This document shows, piece by piece, positions 9,444-18,517 of a stretch of DNA of 64,000 nt; within the stretch, counting starts at the first letter, position 1, and every line of letters starts with the position of its first letter. The translations under genes and the position numbers were made by a program. The notes below the pieces were generated by a model. It saw only the letters and a list, made by a program, of their open reading frames with translations. It did not search any database and had not been told where the DNA came from. Origin of the DNA: Pseudochryseolinea flava (GTDB lineage: Bacteria; Bacteroidota; Bacteroidia; Cytophagales; Cyclobacteriaceae); contig NZ_QMFY01000001.1 of NCBI RefSeq assembly GCF_003286915.1, forward strand, positions 558,001 to 622,000, read 5' to 3'.

Positions 9444-10718
9444 GTGATTCGCCAGGTTAAATACACCACTTTCTTGCGCGATGTGCTCGTGCTGGCCTTC
9501 ACCACATTTGGAGGTCCTCAAGCACATCTTGCACATTTCCAAAAGATACTGATCGACAAGCGAAAGTATCTGTCAGAAGAGGATCTCATGGAATTGAATT
9601 CGCTCTGTCAGATGCTTCCTGGACCGACCTCAACACAAACGCTTGCCGCTATCGGCTATCGACTTGGCGGACCTAATCTCGCGTATCTAACGTTGTTGGT
9701 TTGGATCTTACCCGCCGTGATTGTGATGACAACAGCCGGCGTGATCATGTCGAGTATTCAAGAAAAAAATTGGTCTCTCGCGTTCACCAGTTTCATTGAA
9801 CCCATGGCCGTTGGATTTATTTCGTACGGCGCATACTTTATCAGTATCCGCACCATCAATACAAAAACAGGAACCGCGTTGTTTGTGATTGCAGCAGTAT
9901 TCTCCTATATCATTCAAACACCGTTCATCTTTCCTGCTATTCTCTTGGGGGCCGGATTAGTTACGGCATTGAAATACAAAGCGCAGCCTAAAGAGGAGAA
10001 AACAAAAATTGTAATCCCGTGGGCAAATTTTACACTATGGGCAGGCGTGCTTATTGTAGCAGCGATATTGGGTGGCGTTACCAAATCACTACATGTAAAA
10101 CTCTTTGAAAATTTTTATCGAAATGGAAGCCTCGTCTTTGGCGGAGGACAAGTACTTACACCATTGCTCTACACCGAATTTGTTGAGGTCACAGAAGGTA
10201 CGAAAGAAGATAATACGCGGGCTAACGAGCTAAAAACTAAAATCAAAAAACAATATAAACTTAAACCACTTCACCACCCCGTTTCGCATAATGAGTTTCT
10301 TTCTGGCTATGCTTTCGCGCAAGCTTTGCCCGGTCCCGTGTTCTCTTTCAGCGCATACATTGGTGCGTTGTCGGCGCGTGACTTCGGTGTTGGTGGTGCT
10401 ATTCTCGGTGGCATAGTGGCCGCGCTTGGAATTTTCTTACCAGGAACATTTTTAACATTTTTCGTGATACGCTTCTGGGAGAGCTTAAAAAAATACCGCG
10501 GCGTGCGCGCATCGCTCGAAGGAATAACCGCCGCAAGTTGTGGACTTGTTGCCGCATCGGCCATCATACTATTTCAACCGCTCGCAAATACTTTTCTTAA
10601 CTTCAGCGTAACCATTGCAACGTTCTGCCTTCTCGCTTTTACCAAAGTTCCGTCGCCCGTCATTATCGTTGGCGGATTGCTGTTGGGATTTGGTTACCGC
10701 GCTGTCTTTATGCAGTAG
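9444..10718 (+). CDS. Chromate transporter family protein (ChrA-like)
   Basis: A 424-residue membrane protein read from a GTG start. It has the two-domain CHR architecture. The N-terminal domain has F-G-G-P-Q-A-H-L-A-H-F and Q-M-L-P-G-P-T-S-T-Q; the C-terminal domain has F-G-G-G-Q-V-L-T-P-L-L and Q-A-L-P-G-P-V-F-S-F. The family exchanges chromate for other anions and can confer chromate resistance, but many members have unknown cargo. A lysine-rich cytoplasmic linker separates the domains. The preceding oxygenase gene is close enough for co-transcription. Confidence 0.9.
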   Translation: MIRQVKYTTFLRDVLVLAFTTFGGPQAHLAHFQKILIDKRKYLSEEDLMELNSLCQMLPGPTSTQTLAAIGYRLGGPNLAYLTLLVWILPAVIVMTTAGVIMSSIQEKNWSLAFTSFIEPMAVGFISYGAYFISIRTINTKTGTALFVIAAVFSYIIQTPFIFPAILLGAGLVTALKYKAQPKEEKTKIVIPWANFTLWAGVLIVAAILGGVTKSLHVKLFENFYRNGSLVFGGGQVLTPLLYTEFVEVTEGTKEDNTRANELKTKIKKQYKLKPLHHPVSHNEFLSGYAFAQALPGPVFSFSAYIGALSARDFGVGGAILGGIVAALGIFLPGTFLTFFVIRFWESLKKYRGVRASLEGITAASCGLVAASAIILFQPLANTFLNFSVTIATFCLLAFTKVPSPVIIVGGLLLGFGYRAVFMQ

Positions 10719-10733
10719 CAAGTGCACAAATAC

Positions 10734-10988
10734 TTAGATCACATCGACTGGCAATTTGATTTGGTCGGAATAAAATTTCATCCGCGAATGATTCGTATCT
10801 AACAAGATAATACGCTCGATGATTGTGTTCTTATGATTGATAAATACTTCGAGATAAAAATTACCAAGAAGGTAAAGATTGATTTTGTATCCGTAGTAGC
10901 GTATAGCCATCACAAACGTACCTTCTTCATAAAGTACATCGATCTTTTCCTGAAGCGGAAGTTTCCTATAATCTGGCCACGCGATCAT
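10734..10988 (-). CDS. Small conserved hypothetical protein
   Basis: An 84-residue protein starting M-I-A-W-P-D-Y-R-K-L-P-L-Q-E-K-I-D-V-L-Y and ending K-L-P-V-D-V-I. It has no signal peptide or membrane segment. Alternating strand-like segments (F-V-M-A-I-R-Y-Y-G-Y-K-I-N-L-Y) suggest a small beta-rich fold. I do not recognise a named family; similar short proteins occur in Cytophagales. It converges on the chrA gene with a 15-base gap. Codon use looks natural, which supports a real gene. Confidence 0.6.
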   Translation of the reverse strand: MIAWPDYRKLPLQEKIDVLYEEGTFVMAIRYYGYKINLYLLGNFYLEVFINHKNTIIERIILLDTNHSRMKFYSDQIKLPVDVI

Positions 10989-11206
10989 GCTTCAACATAA
11001 ACGAAAAATAGTGGGTAAGCAATATTGACAGTCATGGAAGTTTTTATTTTAATATTCACACACGAGCTTGTCGAAATCGATTGAAAAAACTGTGCCGAAT
11101 TTTACTCGATCATTCGTTCTCTTCGCGAAGTCAAAGGTACAGTCGACTTAATCTTCGTTTTATACGATGTTCATTTTCGTGAAACTCGGTCACTAAAATT
11201 TTCATC

Positions 11207-12169
11207 ATGAAACATCTCACGATAATTACACTAATCATTTTTAACACGCCGCTTTTTGCACAGAAGTCCGGCAACTCAAATTTTCGGCAACATGGCGCCG
11301 CCGCACTGCCATCACTACAAACTCAGGTAAACGACCAGCACATCCTGTTTTCGGTACACGGACTTTTGAATGTAAAAGCAGATTATTATGTGGTAATCTT
11401 TAATGTCACGCAACTCGGCGAGACTGCACAAGAGACGGACTCCCTTCTTTCACGACGCGTCGACAAATTTGAAAAAGAAATGAGGCGTATGGGAATCGAT
11501 AGCATTGAAATAGTGACAGATATGATAACGTTTGTACCACGCTATGATTTTAAAGTTGTTGAAAAGCTCTTTAGCAAAACTTACAATGAAGTGCCCGACG
11601 GCTTTGAGCTACAGAAAAATATTATTGTGACGTATAAAAAAACCGATCAACTCAACCAGATCATCACAGCAGCAGCAACAGCAGAGATTTATGACTTGGG
11701 AAAAGTTGACTACTTCATTAACGATGTATCCAAGCAACACGAGAAGCTACGTTTAAAATGCTTAGAATATTTAAAGGAGAAAATTAAATCGTATGAGATC
11801 GTCGGTGTAAAACTCGACGGAGTAAAACGTTCGCTCAGTGAAGACTTTGCCACCATGCTTCCACACAATCGCTATGAACAGTATACAGCTGTTGCGCGAC
11901 CTTCGATGCGCGCCATTAAGAGAGCATCCGGTAACCTTGATAAAATCTCATATGCCGACTTAACACCTTCTCGTTTTTACAACGCAATTGCGTACGACCA
12001 ATATGACGTCGTCTTGAATCCGGTTGTACGCGAACCAATGGTTCAACTCACGTACCGCGTGAACATACAGTTTGACCTGAAAGAAACTGCTGACACAAAG
12101 ACTCAGGTCTTGTTTATAACACCCAACGGTCAATTACAAAATATTGATTTAACGAAAGCAATCCCATAA
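11207..12169 (+). CDS. Secreted SIMPL-like (DUF541) protein
   Basis: A 320-residue protein with an N-terminal signal peptide (M-K-H-L-T-I-I-T-L-I-I-F, cleavage near L-F-A-Q). The mature part begins with a strand-rich segment and A-D-Y-Y-V-V-I-F-N-V-T-Q-L-G-E-T-A-Q-E-T, followed by a heptad-like helix and M-G-I-D-S-I-E. This layout resembles SIMPL-domain periplasmic proteins, whose role is poorly known. The match is by pattern only and the family assignment is tentative. A bidirectional terminator follows and separates it from tRNA-His on the other strand. Confidence 0.65.
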   Translation: MKHLTIITLIIFNTPLFAQKSGNSNFRQHGAAALPSLQTQVNDQHILFSVHGLLNVKADYYVVIFNVTQLGETAQETDSLLSRRVDKFEKEMRRMGIDSIEIVTDMITFVPRYDFKVVEKLFSKTYNEVPDGFELQKNIIVTYKKTDQLNQIITAAATAEIYDLGKVDYFINDVSKQHEKLRLKCLEYLKEKIKSYEIVGVKLDGVKRSLSEDFATMLPHNRYEQYTAVARPSMRAIKRASGNLDKISYADLTPSRFYNAIAYDQYDVVLNPVVREPMVQLTYRVNIQFDLKETADTKTQVLFITPNGQLQNIDLTKAIP

Positions 12170-12207
12170 CACCGGGTCCAGATACAACAGCGAAATCAGT
12201 AATAAAA

Positions 12208-12233
12208 AAAGCCTTCACATTTCGGAAGGCTTT
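12208..12233. terminator. Bidirectional terminator
   Basis: A 9-bp stem (AAAGCCTTC pairing with GAAGGCTTT) with an 8-base loop, A-rich on the left and followed by TTATTTTTTT on the right. It can stop the SIMPL-like gene on the plus strand and tRNA-His on the minus strand. Confidence 0.88.
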
Positions 12234-12244
12234 ATTTTTTTGGG

Positions 12245-12319
12245 GGTGAATGATGGGGCTCGAACCCACGACCTCCAGAATCACAATCTGGCGTTCTAAC
12301 CAACTGAACTACAATCACC
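12245..12319 (-). tRNA. tRNA-His (anticodon GTG)
   Basis: Read on the minus strand, the cloverleaf is complete: a D-arm with TAGTTCAGTTGG, an anticodon stem CCAGA/TCTGG around loop TTGTGAT, and a T-arm with GGTTCGAGCC. The anticodon GTG decodes histidine codons. An extra 5' G can pair with the discriminator C, the tRNA-His identity feature. One T-T mismatch appears in the acceptor stem. Five C residues precede the A at the 3' side, so the exact encoded CCA is ambiguous and the 3' boundary may be off by one to three bases. Confidence 0.93.
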
Positions 12320-12488
12320 ATGTACTCGTCCAGGCGTTACCGGGACATTTTGGGGACTGCAAATTTAGGGATTGAGCCCGAATTTGCAATATATCTTTAC
12401 CATTATAGTCACTAATTACGCAAAAAACTCTATTCCACATGCGCAGGCCTGTAAACCGAGCCTAATTGTTGATTTCCCAACGGGAAAA

Positions 12489-13826
12489 CTAGCGACTAAA
12501 AGTCAATCGTAGTCCTTTTACACTTTCGTCGAACACACCATTCTCGTAAGCAAGGTGACCAGAAACAAACGTGTGAGTAACTTGCGATTTGAATGTCACG
12601 CCTTCCAGCGGAGACCATCCACACTTTGAAAGCACATTGCCTTTCGTCACCGTCCAAGGTCTTTCGAGATCAACCAAAACGATATCTGCGAAATATCCCT
12701 CCCGGATATATCCGCGTTTGTTAATCTGAAATAAGATCGCCGGGTTGTGACTCATCTTCTCAACGATCTTCTCAAGCTTCATTTTTCCTTGGTGATAAAA
12801 CTCCAACATCGCTGTTAAACTGTGCTGCAGCAATGGACCGCCAGAAGGCGCTTTGGAATAGGGATTGCTCTTCTCTTCCAAAGTATGCGGCGCATGATCC
12901 GTGGCAATTACATCAATACGATCATCTAGCACAGCCTTGAGAATTTCTTGCTGATCATTCGCCGACTTCACAGCGGGATTCCATTTGATAAAATTTCCGA
13001 GACGTTTGTAGTCATTATCATTAAACCAAAGATGATGGATACAAGCTTCGGCCGTGATCTTCTTTTTTTCTAATGGAATACTATTATCAAACAACGCGGT
13101 TTCTTTCGCAGTTGAAATATGCAGAATGTGGAATCTGGTGCCGTGCTTTTTTGCAAGACCAATAGCAAACGACGATGACTTATAACATGCTTCCGCATTT
13201 CTAATCAATGGATGGCTTTCTACAGGAATATCATCGCCATATTTTTCTTTGAAAGCCGCCGTATTATTTCTGATGGTTTGTTCGTCTTCACAATGCGCAG
13301 CAATCAGTGAGGGAAATTGTGAAAAGAATTGCTCAAGTTTTACGGGATCATCAACCAACAAATTTCCTGTCGATGAACCCATAAAAATTTTCAGTCCGCA
13401 TACCTTGGTGATATCGGTCTTCATTACTTCATCGAGGTTATCGTTTGATGCTCCGATAAAGAACGAATGATTGGCGAGAGCTGTTTGTGAAGCAATTTGA
13501 AATTTCTGCTCCAAAAGTTCCTGCGTAAATGTTGGTGGATTTGTGTTTGGCATCTCCATGAAACTTGTTACCCCGCCGGCAACACCAGACCTCGCTTCCG
13601 TATAAATTGTTGCCTTGTGTGTGAGGCCCGGTTCACGAAAATGAACCTGATCGTCTATGACACCAGGAAGTAAATATTTTCCTTTTGCATCGATTACCCG
13701 ATCAGCCTTCGTCGATGATAGGTCTTTGCCAATCTTTTCTATGTATTGTCCTTTGATCAACACGTCGCCCTGAAAGAGCTCGCCTTCGTTGACTATATTT
13801 GCATTGAGGATTAATGTAGTTCTCAT
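12489..13826 (-). CDS. pyrC: Dihydroorotase
   Basis: A 445-residue amidohydrolase. It contains D-D-Q-V-H-F-R-E-P-G at 58-67, E-M-P-N-T-N-P, the K-I-F-M-G-S-S-T-G lysine segment (the carboxylated Lys in this family), A-A-H-C-E-D, L-H-I-S-T-A and A-T-D-H-A-P-H. Dihydroorotase closes carbamoyl-aspartate to dihydroorotate in pyrimidine synthesis. The usual metal-binding HxH near residue 60 reads Q60-V-H62, so one His ligand is replaced. I recall the same D-D-Q-V-H-F-R form in other Bacteroidota homologues. It is divergent from the helicase with only 25 bases between starts. Confidence 0.88.
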   Translation of the reverse strand: MRTTLILNANIVNEGELFQGDVLIKGQYIEKIGKDLSSTKADRVIDAKGKYLLPGVIDDQVHFREPGLTHKATIYTEARSGVAGGVTSFMEMPNTNPPTFTQELLEQKFQIASQTALANHSFFIGASNDNLDEVMKTDITKVCGLKIFMGSSTGNLLVDDPVKLEQFFSQFPSLIAAHCEDEQTIRNNTAAFKEKYGDDIPVESHPLIRNAEACYKSSSFAIGLAKKHGTRFHILHISTAKETALFDNSIPLEKKKITAEACIHHLWFNDNDYKRLGNFIKWNPAVKSANDQQEILKAVLDDRIDVIATDHAPHTLEEKSNPYSKAPSGGPLLQHSLTAMLEFYHQGKMKLEKIVEKMSHNPAILFQINKRGYIREGYFADIVLVDLERPWTVTKGNVLSKCGWSPLEGVTFKSQVTHTFVSGHLAYENGVFDESVKGLRLTFSR

Positions 13827-13851
13827 CGTGTTGTAAAATTAAACGCAAAAC

Positions 13852-15114
13852 GTGTCTGCCATCACATCTTTCGAAGATTTTAATCTGAATCGACAGCTGC
13901 TCAACGCCGTGAGTGACCTTGGATTTTCTGAGCCCACCGAAATCCAGCAGAAATGTATCCCACTCATCCTGGGTGGCCAGGAGGTGATCGGCATCGCGCA
14001 GACGGGTACTGGAAAGACAGCGGCATACCTTCTACCGCTGCTGATGAAAATTAAATATGCGCAGGGAACCGAACCGCGCGCGTTGATTCTCGCACCCACA
14101 AAAGAACTTACGATTCAGCTCGCTGAGCATGCTGCGCTTCTTGCAAAATATACTGACCTCCGCATACTTCCGTTGTACGGCGGTATTGGCCCGAAAACAC
14201 AAATAGAAAAAATTAAAGCCGGTGTCGATATCATCATCGCCACACCAGGTCGCTTCATGGAACTTTACTTACGAAACGACCTGCCCACCAAGCAAATAAA
14301 ATTCATGGTGCTTGACGAAGCTGATCGCATGATGGACATGGGTTTCATGCCACAGCTGAGAAAAATTCTTGAGGTAATTCCACGCAAGCGCCAGAACTTA
14401 TTATTCTCAGCAACTTTCCCAGAGAAAGTAGACAGGCTGTCTTCGGAATTTTTGGAATTTCCAACCAAGGTTGAAGTGACGCCACAAGCCACCACGGCGA
14501 AACAAGTTGAGCAAGAACTTTACGAAGTTCCAAACTTGAAAACCAAGATCAACTTCATCGAGCACCTGCTTCAAGATAAAGAGACATTTAACCGCGTCAT
14601 TATCTTCACGAGAACGAAGGAGCACGCCGACAATGTATTCAGTTTTATTGAGCGAAAAGGACTCGGCCCAGCAAAGGTCATTCACTCTAACAAAGGACAG
14701 AACACACGCATTAATGCGGTGAATGAATTTAAAGAAGGCAACCTTCGAATACTTGTATCAACGGATGTTACAGCACGTGGTATCGATGTTGTAAAAGTTT
14801 CTCATGTCATCAATTTCGATGTACCTGTGTTGTATGTCGATTATGTCCATCGCATCGGTCGAACAGGACGCGCCTTCCAAGAAGGTAAAGCGATCACATT
14901 AGTAAACATGGCCGAAGAATATCACATCGAAAAAATAGAAGAGATTATTCGCGAAAAGATCCCACGTAAAATTCTTCCAGGAGAAATTTTCATTGAGAAA
15001 ACACCTTTTGAAGAAAAGCAAGACATGAAACGCGAAATCGATAATCAACGAAAAAGAGAAGACCCTACGTTTAAGGGAGCGTTTCACGATAAGAAAAATC
15101 TTCCGAAAAGCTGA
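13852..15114 (+). CDS. DEAD-box ATP-dependent RNA helicase (RhlE/DeaD type)
   Basis: A 420-residue two-domain helicase read from GTG. The ordered motifs are a Q motif near F-S-E-P-T-E-I-Q-Q-K, A-Q-T-G-T-G-K-T (Walker A), P-T-K-E-L, T-P-G-R, D-E-A-D (Walker B), S-A-T, and H-R-I-G-R-T-G-R in domain 2. It unwinds RNA for ribosome assembly, decay or cold adaptation; which role applies cannot be told. It has a short lysine/arginine-rich C-terminal tail. Its TGA stop falls inside the first unit of a heptad repeat array at 15110. Confidence 0.94.
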   Translation: MSAITSFEDFNLNRQLLNAVSDLGFSEPTEIQQKCIPLILGGQEVIGIAQTGTGKTAAYLLPLLMKIKYAQGTEPRALILAPTKELTIQLAEHAALLAKYTDLRILPLYGGIGPKTQIEKIKAGVDIIIATPGRFMELYLRNDLPTKQIKFMVLDEADRMMDMGFMPQLRKILEVIPRKRQNLLFSATFPEKVDRLSSEFLEFPTKVEVTPQATTAKQVEQELYEVPNLKTKINFIEHLLQDKETFNRVIIFTRTKEHADNVFSFIERKGLGPAKVIHSNKGQNTRINAVNEFKEGNLRILVSTDVTARGIDVVKVSHVINFDVPVLYVDYVHRIGRTGRAFQEGKAITLVNMAEEYHIEKIEEIIREKIPRKILPGEIFIEKTPFEEKQDMKREIDNQRKREDPTFKGAFHDKKNLPKS

Positions 15115-15146
15115 AAGCTCAAAGCAGAAAGCTCAAAGTAGAAAGC
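15110..15146 (+). repeat. Heptad array, GCTCAAA family, left arm
   Basis: Units GCTGAAA, GCTCAAA, GCAGAAA, GCTCAAA, GTAGAAA run with an exact 7-base period. The first unit contains the helicase stop codon. It is the inverted partner of 15213-15247 across a terminator. Confidence 0.87.
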
Positions 15147-15176
15147 GCTGCTACTCCAACAATATTCTCAAAAATC

Positions 15177-15205
15177 AAAAAAGGACACCGAGAGTGTCCT
15201 TTTTT
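15177..15205. terminator. Bidirectional terminator between helicase and rho
   Basis: A stem AGGACAC/GTGTCCT with loop CGAGA, extended by flanking A and T tracts. It is suited to stop both converging genes. Confidence 0.9.
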
Positions 15206-15212
15206 ATTGCAA

Positions 15213-15247
15213 TAGCTTTACGCTTTTAGCTTTCTGCTTTAAGCTCT
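15213..15247 (-). repeat. Heptad array, GCTCAAA family, right arm (inverted)
   Basis: Units TAGCTTT, ACGCTTT, TAGCTTT, CTGCTTT, AAGCTCT run with a 7-base period and end at the rho stop codon. On the minus strand they read as AAAGCNN units like the left arm. Confidence 0.85.
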
Positions 15248-16869
15248 TACCCGTTCATCGAAAGCAAGAACTCTTCGTTGCTACGTGTGCCTTTCATTCT
15301 GCTTTGCAGGAATTCCATTGCTTCTACAGAATTCATGTCAGCCATAAATTTGCGAAGGATCCATACGCGTTGAAGTTCTTCTTCTTTCATCAACAGGTCC
15401 TCGCGACGTGTACCCGATGCAGGAACATCGATAGCAGGATAAACTCTCCTGTTAGAAAGTTTACGATCCAGCTGAAGTTCCATGTTACCTGTACCTTTAA
15501 ATTCTTCGAAGATAACTTCATCCATTTTAGAACCTGTATCGATCAACGCTGTAGCAATGATTGTCAATGATCCACCGTTTTCAATATTACGTGCAGCACC
15601 GAAGAAGCGCTTAGGTTTGTGAAGTGCATTCGCATCAACACCACCGGAAAGGATTTTTCCAGAAGATGGCACAACCGTGTTATAAGCGCGTGCAAGACGT
15701 GTGATAGAATCCAACAAGATCACTACGTCGTGACCACATTCAACCATGCGTTTTGCTTTCTCCAACACGATAGCAGATACTTTTACGTGACGCTCAGCTT
15801 GCTCGTCGAAAGTAGAAGCGATTACTTCTGCTTTTACACTGCGCGCCATATCCGTTACCTCTTCTGGACGTTCATCGATTAGCAGCACAATCAAATAAAC
15901 CTCAGGGTGATTTTCAGCAATCGCGTTAGCAATATTCTTTAACAACACTGTTTTACCAGTCTTCGGTTGTGCTACGATCATACCGCGTTGCCCTTTACCA
16001 ATTGGAGAGAACAAATCGAGGATACGTGTAGAAAGATTATCGGGTGTTGTGCTGAGCTTTAATTTTTCATCCGGGAAGAGTGGTGTGAGATATTCGAAAG
16101 CTACGCGGTCACGAATTTCGTCAGTTGTTTTTCCGTTAACAGATTCAACTTTTAATAAAGCGAAATACTTCTCACCTTCTTTTGGTGGACGGATAAGACC
16201 TTTGCAAGTATCACCCGTTTTCAACCCAAACAATTTGATCTGCGATGGCGATACATAAATATCGTCGGGGCTTGCCAGGTAGTTATAGTCAGAAGAGCGA
16301 AGGAAGCCGTATCCATCTTGCATGATTTCCAACACGCCTTCATTGCTGATCGCGCCATCGAATTCACGAATAGCAAGACGTTGTGATTGTTGTTGATGGT
16401 GTGGACGTTGCTGCTGCGGGCGTTGCTCTTCATGACTCTCATGACGTTCGCTGCGCTGCGGAGCTTCTTCGGTCGTATTTTTATTATTGCTCTCTGACGA
16501 CGAATATGCTTCAGACGAATCGTCGAAAGATGATACAGATGAGTTTCCGAAATCAAGATTGATAGAATCTAATAATTCGTCGGTTGACAAATCATCAGAT
16601 GAACTTTCCTCGGCCTTCGGCGGTGTTGGTGCAACGTTCTCGCGACGACGCGGTCTCATCTTGCGTTCCGGTTCAGATTCAGTTGAGGCAGTAGGTGCAG
16701 ATTTTTTTGCAGGTGCTGGGGCAGTTTCAGGGGAGGCAGCTTGTTGATCGAGAATCTTGTAGATAAGATCCTGCTTGGACAACTTCTTGGCGTTCTTTAC
16801 GCCCATTCCCTCAGCAATCTCTTTTAGCTCAGAAAGGAGCCTGACATTCAGGTCGTCAATAGTGTACAT
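15247..16869 (-). CDS. rho: Transcription termination factor Rho
   Basis: A 540-residue Rho, about 120 residues longer than E. coli Rho. The order is an N-terminal Rho_N helical domain (1-45), a long low-complexity insert (about 46-165) rich in Ser, Glu, Asp, then Gln and His, a cold-shock-like RNA-binding domain (about 166-245), and a RecA-like ATPase with [19 protein letters not shown] and [13 protein letters not shown]. Rho is a hexameric RNA translocase that ends transcription. Bacteroidota Rho proteins carry such inserts; in Bacteroides thetaiotaomicron the disordered region has been linked to phase separation. It faces the helicase across a terminator. Confidence 0.96.
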   Translation of the reverse strand: MYTIDDLNVRLLSELKEIAEGMGVKNAKKLSKQDLIYKILDQQAASPETAPAPAKKSAPTASTESEPERKMRPRRRENVAPTPPKAEESSSDDLSTDELLDSINLDFGNSSVSSFDDSSEAYSSSESNNKNTTEEAPQRSERHESHEEQRPQQQRPHHQQQSQRLAIREFDGAISNEGVLEIMQDGYGFLRSSDYNYLASPDDIYVSPSQIKLFGLKTGDTCKGLIRPPKEGEKYFALLKVESVNGKTTDEIRDRVAFEYLTPLFPDEKLKLSTTPDNLSTRILDLFSPIGKGQRGMIVAQPKTGKTVLLKNIANAIAENHPEVYLIVLLIDERPEEVTDMARSVKAEVIASTFDEQAERHVKVSAIVLEKAKRMVECGHDVVILLDSITRLARAYNTVVPSSGKILSGGVDANALHKPKRFFGAARNIENGGSLTIIATALIDTGSKMDEVIFEEFKGTGNMELQLDRKLSNRRVYPAIDVPASGTRREDLLMKEEELQRVWILRKFMADMNSVEAMEFLQSRMKGTRSNEEFLLSMNG

Positions 16870-17137
16870 GTGGATTAAAAATGAATTGTGTTGTAAAAAT
16901 GATATGTTTTGAATTGCATATGATCGCAGCCTAAACGCTGACTATCATGAGACTGATAACTTGAAACAAAAATTAGATAAAATGTTACGGATTTAATTCA
17001 GAGGGCTTGAATAAGCCGAATGACCTTGCAATAATAGGGTAAAAATGCCTATAATCAAACGGATGGAAATATTTTATTGTTCCCCGCAACGTGCTGGCAA
17101 CACAAAAAAACTAATTTTGGGACCTTAATTTCGATCC

Positions 17138-18412
17138 ATGCTACAACTTGCAGTTATCCGCGAAAACACACAAAAAGTGCTTGATGGCCTTGCTAAAAGG
17201 AACTTCAAAGATCGCGAGGACGTCGTCCGTCAGGTGATCGACAACGATCAGCTTAGAAGAGATACACAAAAAATCCTCGACGAATTAAAAGCAAAATCTA
17301 ATACTGATGCCAAGAAAATTGGCGAACTCATGAAGTCGGGAAAAAGCGAAGAAGCTACTTCGCTGCGAGCAAGCGTGGCATCCGATAAAGAAAAGGTAAA
17401 GGCTCTCGAAGTTGAACTCGATACCTACGAAAAGAAACAACTCGAACTTCTCTACAAGCTTCCCAATGTGCCCACTGAAAAAGTACCGGCCGGAAAAAGT
17501 AGTGAAGACAATATTGTTGTTCATGAGAAGGGTACTGTACCAACACTTCATGGTGACGCGCTTCCACACTGGGACCTTATCAAAAAGTATGACATCATCG
17601 ATTTTGATCTCGGTGTAAAAATATCGGGCGCTGGATTTCCAGTCTATAAAGGTAAGGGCGCAAAACTTCAACGCGCGTTGATTAACTTCTTCTTAGACGA
17701 AGCTGAAAAGCAAGGCTACAAAGAAGTACAACCGCCGATCGTTGTCAATGAAGCTTCTGGCTATGGCACAGGACAACTACCGGATAAGGAAGGACAAATG
17801 TACTTCGTGACAGAAGACAATCTTTATTTGATTCCTACCGCCGAAGTTCCAATCACAAACCTTTACCGCGACGTGATCTTAAGTGAAGACGAGCTTCCTG
17901 TTAAAAATGCTGGCTACACACCTTGCTTTAGACGAGAAGCTGGAAGTTGGGGTGCACATGTTCGTGGTCTGAACCGCCTTCACCAGTTCGATAAAGTTGA
18001 GATTGTTCAAATTAGAAAACCCGAAGAGTCTTACCAGACACTTGAAGAGATGACAACGTATGTAGAAAGTTTGCTGACTAAGCTTGAACTTCCTTTCCGT
18101 CGACTACTACTTTGTGGTGGCGATATGGGTTTTTCATCTGCCATGACTTACGATCTTGAAGTTTTCTCTGCAGCGCAACAACGCTGGCTTGAAGTAAGCT
18201 CGGTCAGTAACTTCGAAACCTATCAGGCGAATAGGTTGAAACTTCGATACAAAAACAAAGATGGTAAAACGCAATTGCTGCATACGCTCAATGGTAGCGG
18301 ACTTGCACTACCGCGAATCGTTGCTTCTATTCTCGAAAACAATCAAACAAAAGATGGTATTCGAATTCCAGCGGCATTAGTGCCTTATACAAAGTTCGAT
18401 ATCATCAATTAA
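17138..18412 (+). CDS. serS: Serine--tRNA ligase
   Basis: A 424-residue class II synthetase. The N-terminal antiparallel coiled-coil arm (about 30-110, with K-A-K-S-N-T-D-A-K-K-I-G-E-L) binds the tRNA-Ser long variable arm. The catalytic core has T-A-E-V-P-I-T-N-L-Y, the motif 2 region P-C-F-R-R-E-A-G-S-W-G and motif 3 G-S-G-L-A-L-P-R. It charges tRNA-Ser (and tRNA-Sec where present). Length is normal. A strong terminator follows. Confidence 0.97.
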   Translation: MLQLAVIRENTQKVLDGLAKRNFKDREDVVRQVIDNDQLRRDTQKILDELKAKSNTDAKKIGELMKSGKSEEATSLRASVASDKEKVKALEVELDTYEKKQLELLYKLPNVPTEKVPAGKSSEDNIVVHEKGTVPTLHGDALPHWDLIKKYDIIDFDLGVKISGAGFPVYKGKGAKLQRALINFFLDEAEKQGYKEVQPPIVVNEASGYGTGQLPDKEGQMYFVTEDNLYLIPTAEVPITNLYRDVILSEDELPVKNAGYTPCFRREAGSWGAHVRGLNRLHQFDKVEIVQIRKPEESYQTLEEMTTYVESLLTKLELPFRRLLLCGGDMGFSSAMTYDLEVFSAAQQRWLEVSSVSNFETYQANRLKLRYKNKDGKTQLLHTLNGSGLALPRIVASILENNQTKDGIRIPAALVPYTKFDIIN

Positions 18413-18460
18413 GCTTCTGACAAGTCGCTAACCTTTAAAAATGTTGAACGTCCCGAAACC

Positions 18461-18489
18461 AAAAAAGCCACGCAATGCGTGGCTTTTTT
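18461..18489. terminator. Bidirectional terminator between serS and gltD
   Basis: A perfect 13-bp stem (AAAAAAGCCACGC with GCGTGGCTTTTTT) and an AAT loop, active in both directions at converging gene ends. Confidence 0.92.
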
Positions 18490-18517
18490 ATGATCGTTTA
18501 CTTAAGTTCTTAACCGA

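Noticed and set aside
15110-15247. CRISPR-like array
   Set aside because: Units are 7 bases with no spacers, and no cas genes are present; these are tandem heptads.
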